Below are positions 5,057 to 7,333 of a stretch of 7,333 nt of DNA, piece by piece (within the stretch, counting starts at the first letter, position 1; each line of letters begins with the position of its first letter). A program made the position numbers and the translations under genes. This stretch comes from Clostridium sp. CAG:448 (lineage in GTDB: Bacteria; Bacillota; Clostridia; Oscillospirales; CAG-272), in contig FR890554.1 in assembly GCA_000433415.1 (NCBI GenBank), positions 54,606-61,938 of the forward strand, in the 5' to 3' direction. The notes beneath the pieces are model-generated. The model saw nothing but the letters and a program-made list of their open reading frames with translations. It was not told where the DNA came from and ran no database searches.

Positions 5057-7333
5057 TCAGCATGTAGGGTGGTCGGACTGCACGGCGCTGTCGTGTACCG
5101 TGACTCCGGTGCGGTCGATGGGGGTGTGCAGGGGAAGAATCTGTTCGTTCCGGTGTGTCGGAAGCTCCGGCGCCTGCACCCGGGATTTTTGCGGTACCAA
5201 CGCCCCTTGCAGAACGTCCCCGGCATTGCGGCAGAGAACAAAGTTAAGGGCTTGGCGCAGGGAGGCATCCAATTCCTCCATATCGCCGCGGTTTGCTTCC
5301 GGAATCAGGACGGTATGTACACCCGCCGCACAGGCTGCAAGTGCCTTTTCCTTCAATCCGCCGATGGGAAGCACCCTGCCGCGCAACGTGATTTCACCGG
5401 TCATTGCCACATCGTGCCGCACGGGGATACCGGACAGCGCGCTGAGCAGAGCGGTCATCATGGTGACACCGGCAGAGGGACCGTCCTTGGGGATGGCTCC
5501 TTCCGGTACATGAATGTGTATATCTTTTTTCTGGTAAAAATCGGTGGAAATTCCGTATGCGGCCGCGATGGCGCGCACATAGGTGAGCGCCGCCTTTGCG
5601 GATTCTTTCATGACGTCTCCCAACTGACCGGTCAGCTCCAGTTTTCCGGTGCCGTCCAGAATGGCAACTTCCACCTGTAACATGTCACCGCCGGTTTCCG
5701 TCCATGCCAATCCGTTTACAAGACCCACCTGATCTTCGGCTTCCACCGTTTCCGGCATGCGCTTTCTGGCACCCAGGTACGTGTGGACATCTTCCGCATC
5801 CACCGTGATGCGGTGAAGCTCCGGATCTTCAACCAGCTGTTTGGCGCACTTGCGTGCAACTGCGGCAATGGCGCGCTCCAGATTGCGCACGCCGGCTTCT
5901 CTGGTGTAATGATCGATGATTTCACCGATTGCCGCGTCGGTAATGCGGACGGTTCTGCGGTTCAGCCCGTGACGGGTCAACTGCTTGGGAATCAGATGGT
6001 TTTTGGCGATTTCGCACTTTTCCGTGCGGGTATAAGTGGGTAATTCAATGATTTCCATACGGTCGATCAGCGGACGCGGTACGGTCTCCAGTGTGTTTGC
6101 CGTTGCGATGAACAGACAGTCCGACAGATCAAACGGCATCTCGATGAAGTGATCACGGAAATAGCGGTTCTGCTCCGGGTCGAGAACTTCCAACAGAGCA
6201 GACGTCGGATCCCCGTGGGCGTCATGCGTCAGCTTGTCGATTTCGTCCAGCAGAATCAGGGGATTACAGACCCCTGCCTGTGAAATCGCATTGATGATCC
6301 GTCCCGGCATAGCGCCGATGTAGGTTTTGCGGTGACCTCTGATATCCGCCTCATCACGTACACCGCCCAAAGAAACGCGGACATACTTGCGCTTCATGGC
6401 GCGGGCAATCGATGCCGCAACGGAGGTTTTGCCGACGCCGGGAGGACCGACCAGACAAAGAATCTGGTTTTTGAGCTCCGGGGTGCGCTGGCGGACCGCA
6501 AGATATTCAAGAATGCGCTCCTTCACCTTTTGCAGACCGTTGTGGTCGCTGTCCAACACTTTTTTTGCCGCCGCAATATCCGTGCGGTCTTTGCTCATTT
6601 TTCCCCACGGCAATTCCAGACAAACGTCCAGGTAGTTGCTCAGAACATTTGCCTCCGCGGAACCGTACGGCGTGCGGGCAAGTTTGTCGTTTTCCTTCAG
6701 AAGCTTTTTCCGGACCTCATCGGGGAGTTTTGCCTGCAGGATGCGGGTCATATATTCGTCACTGTCTGCACCCTCGCCGAGTTCTTCCTGAATGGCGCGG
6801 ATCTGCTCCCGCAGATAGTACTCCCGCTGATTGCGGTTGAGGCGCTCACGCACCTTTTTGTGGATGCCGGCTTCACAGTTGAGCAGATCTACCTCATCCT
6901 GTATGATGGTGTTCAGCAGTTCCACACGCTCCATGGGGTCAAAGCAGGCGAGTATGGCAAGTTTGTCTTCGTAGCGTATCAGGATGTTGGCTGCAATGAA
7001 ATCCGCAAGCATCCCGGGGTTGGTAATTGCCTTCGCGGCGCGGAGAATGTCTCCGGAGACGGAGGGGAGGTAGTGAAGCATGCCTTCCAGTCCGCCGATG
7101 GCTTCCCGCATCATTGCCTCTCCGCGAATACCGCCCTTGTCAAAAACGCGGATGACCTTGGTAATCAGGTCCGCAAGGGTAACATCTTCTTTTTTTCGCG
7201 TGGACTTGATGGACGCGCGGGCAACACCCTCCGCAATCACGCGGCAGGTGCCTTCCGGCGTTTTCAGAAACTGTTTGATTTTGGCGACGGTTCCGACCGG
7301 GGAAAGCCGGTCATTTTCTCCGTCGCCGTGTTC
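5057..7333 (-). CDS. lon: ATP-dependent serine protease Lon (LonA type), N-terminus beyond window edge
   Basis: Lon is a cytoplasmic hexameric AAA+ protease that unfolds and degrades damaged and regulatory proteins. The window holds 758 codons in one open frame to its last base. A GTG at 7240 lies within the domain and is not the start. Visible residues begin in the N-terminal substrate-binding domain (LSPVGTVAKIKQFLK, 10 to 24), where the Escherichia coli protein has reached about residue 65, so about 60 residues are missing. The coiled-coil linker includes LNRNQREYYLREQIRAIQEE (165 to 184). The AAA+ module has Walker A GPPGVGKT (296 to 303), Walker B LLDEID (361 to 366) and ALLEVLDPEQN. The protease domain carries the catalytic dyad: serine in PKDGPSAG (S620, codon at 5474 to 5476) and K663 in GGLKEK. 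The N-terminal domain makes it LonA, not LonB. About 46 residues past the usual C-terminus form a polar H/P/T-rich tail. Heat-shock control would lie upstream, out of view. Confidence 0.97.
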   Translation of the reverse strand, partial: EHGDGENDRLSPVGTVAKIKQFLKTPEGTCRVIAEGVARASIKSTRKKEDVTLADLITKVIRVFDKGGIRGEAMMREAIGGLEGMLHYLPSVSGDILRAAKAITNPGMLADFIAANILIRYEDKLAILACFDPMERVELLNTIIQDEVDLLNCEAGIHKKVRERLNRNQREYYLREQIRAIQEELGEGADSDEYMTRILQAKLPDEVRKKLLKENDKLARTPYGSAEANVLSNYLDVCLELPWGKMSKDRTDIAAAKKVLDSDHNGLQKVKERILEYLAVRQRTPELKNQILCLVGPPGVGKTSVAASIARAMKRKYVRVSLGGVRDEADIRGHRKTYIGAMPGRIINAISQAGVCNPLILLDEIDKLTHDAHGDPTSALLEVLDPEQNRYFRDHFIEMPFDLSDCLFIATANTLETVPRPLIDRMEIIELPTYTRTEKCEIAKNHLIPKQLTRHGLNRRTVRITDAAIGEIIDHYTREAGVRNLERAIAAVARKCAKQLVEDPELHRITVDAEDVHTYLGARKRMPETVEAEDQVGLVNGLAWTETGGDMLQVEVAILDGTGKLELTGQLGDVMKESAKAALTYVRAIAAAYGISTDFYQKKDIHIHVPEGAIPKDGPSAGVTMMTALLSALSGIPVRHDVAMTGEITLRGRVLPIGGLKEKALAACAAGVHTVLIPEANRGDMEELDASLRQALNFVLCRNAGDVLQGALVPQKSRVQAPELPTHRNEQILPLHTPIDRTGVTVHDSAVQSDHPTC

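Noticed and set aside
7238..7240. GTG at 7240 as the start of Lon
   Set aside because: The same frame stays open to the window edge and codes for conserved Lon N-terminal domain sequence upstream of this codon.

Overview
This window is a compact run of chromosomal housekeeping genes, all on the minus strand and transcribed from right to left. The proteins, near-consensus AGGAGG-type ribosome binding sites, roughly balanced base composition and a sporulation-type gene at the left edge all suggest a spore-forming Bacillota, most likely a Clostridia member of the Oscillospiraceae/Ruminococcaceae type. The taxonomic guess is inference from gene content and order; no rRNA or other marker is present.

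In transcription order the genes are: lon (ATP-dependent protease, N-terminus cut off by the right edge); engB/ysxC (ribosome-assembly GTPase); lysA (diaminopimelate decarboxylase); an M50 site-2-type membrane metalloprotease; scpA and scpB (the two non-SMC condensin subunits); a DUF2953 membrane-anchored, lysine-rich protein; and the first 17 codons of a probable gerW/ytfJ sporulation gene, cut off by the left edge.

Intergenic gaps run from 1 to 37 bases and scpA/scpB overlap by 14 bases. I see no rho-independent terminator or convincing promoter in any gap, so the simplest reading is one long operon or a set of tightly coupled suboperons whose promoter lies outside the window. No stretch of 300 bases lacks a gene. 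I see no RNA genes, mobile elements, CRISPR repeats or signs of horizontal transfer.

The genes cover protein quality control (Lon), 50S ribosome maturation (EngB), lysine synthesis and consumption of the cell-wall precursor meso-DAP (LysA), intramembrane proteolysis (M50), chromosome condensation and segregation (ScpA/ScpB with an Smc encoded elsewhere) and a probable spore-related pair (DUF2953 and GerW). The least understood parts are the DUF2953 gene, with its odd translation start and its place next to gerW, and the tight coupling of the uncharacterised M50 protease to scpA. I found no clear novel multi-gene system.
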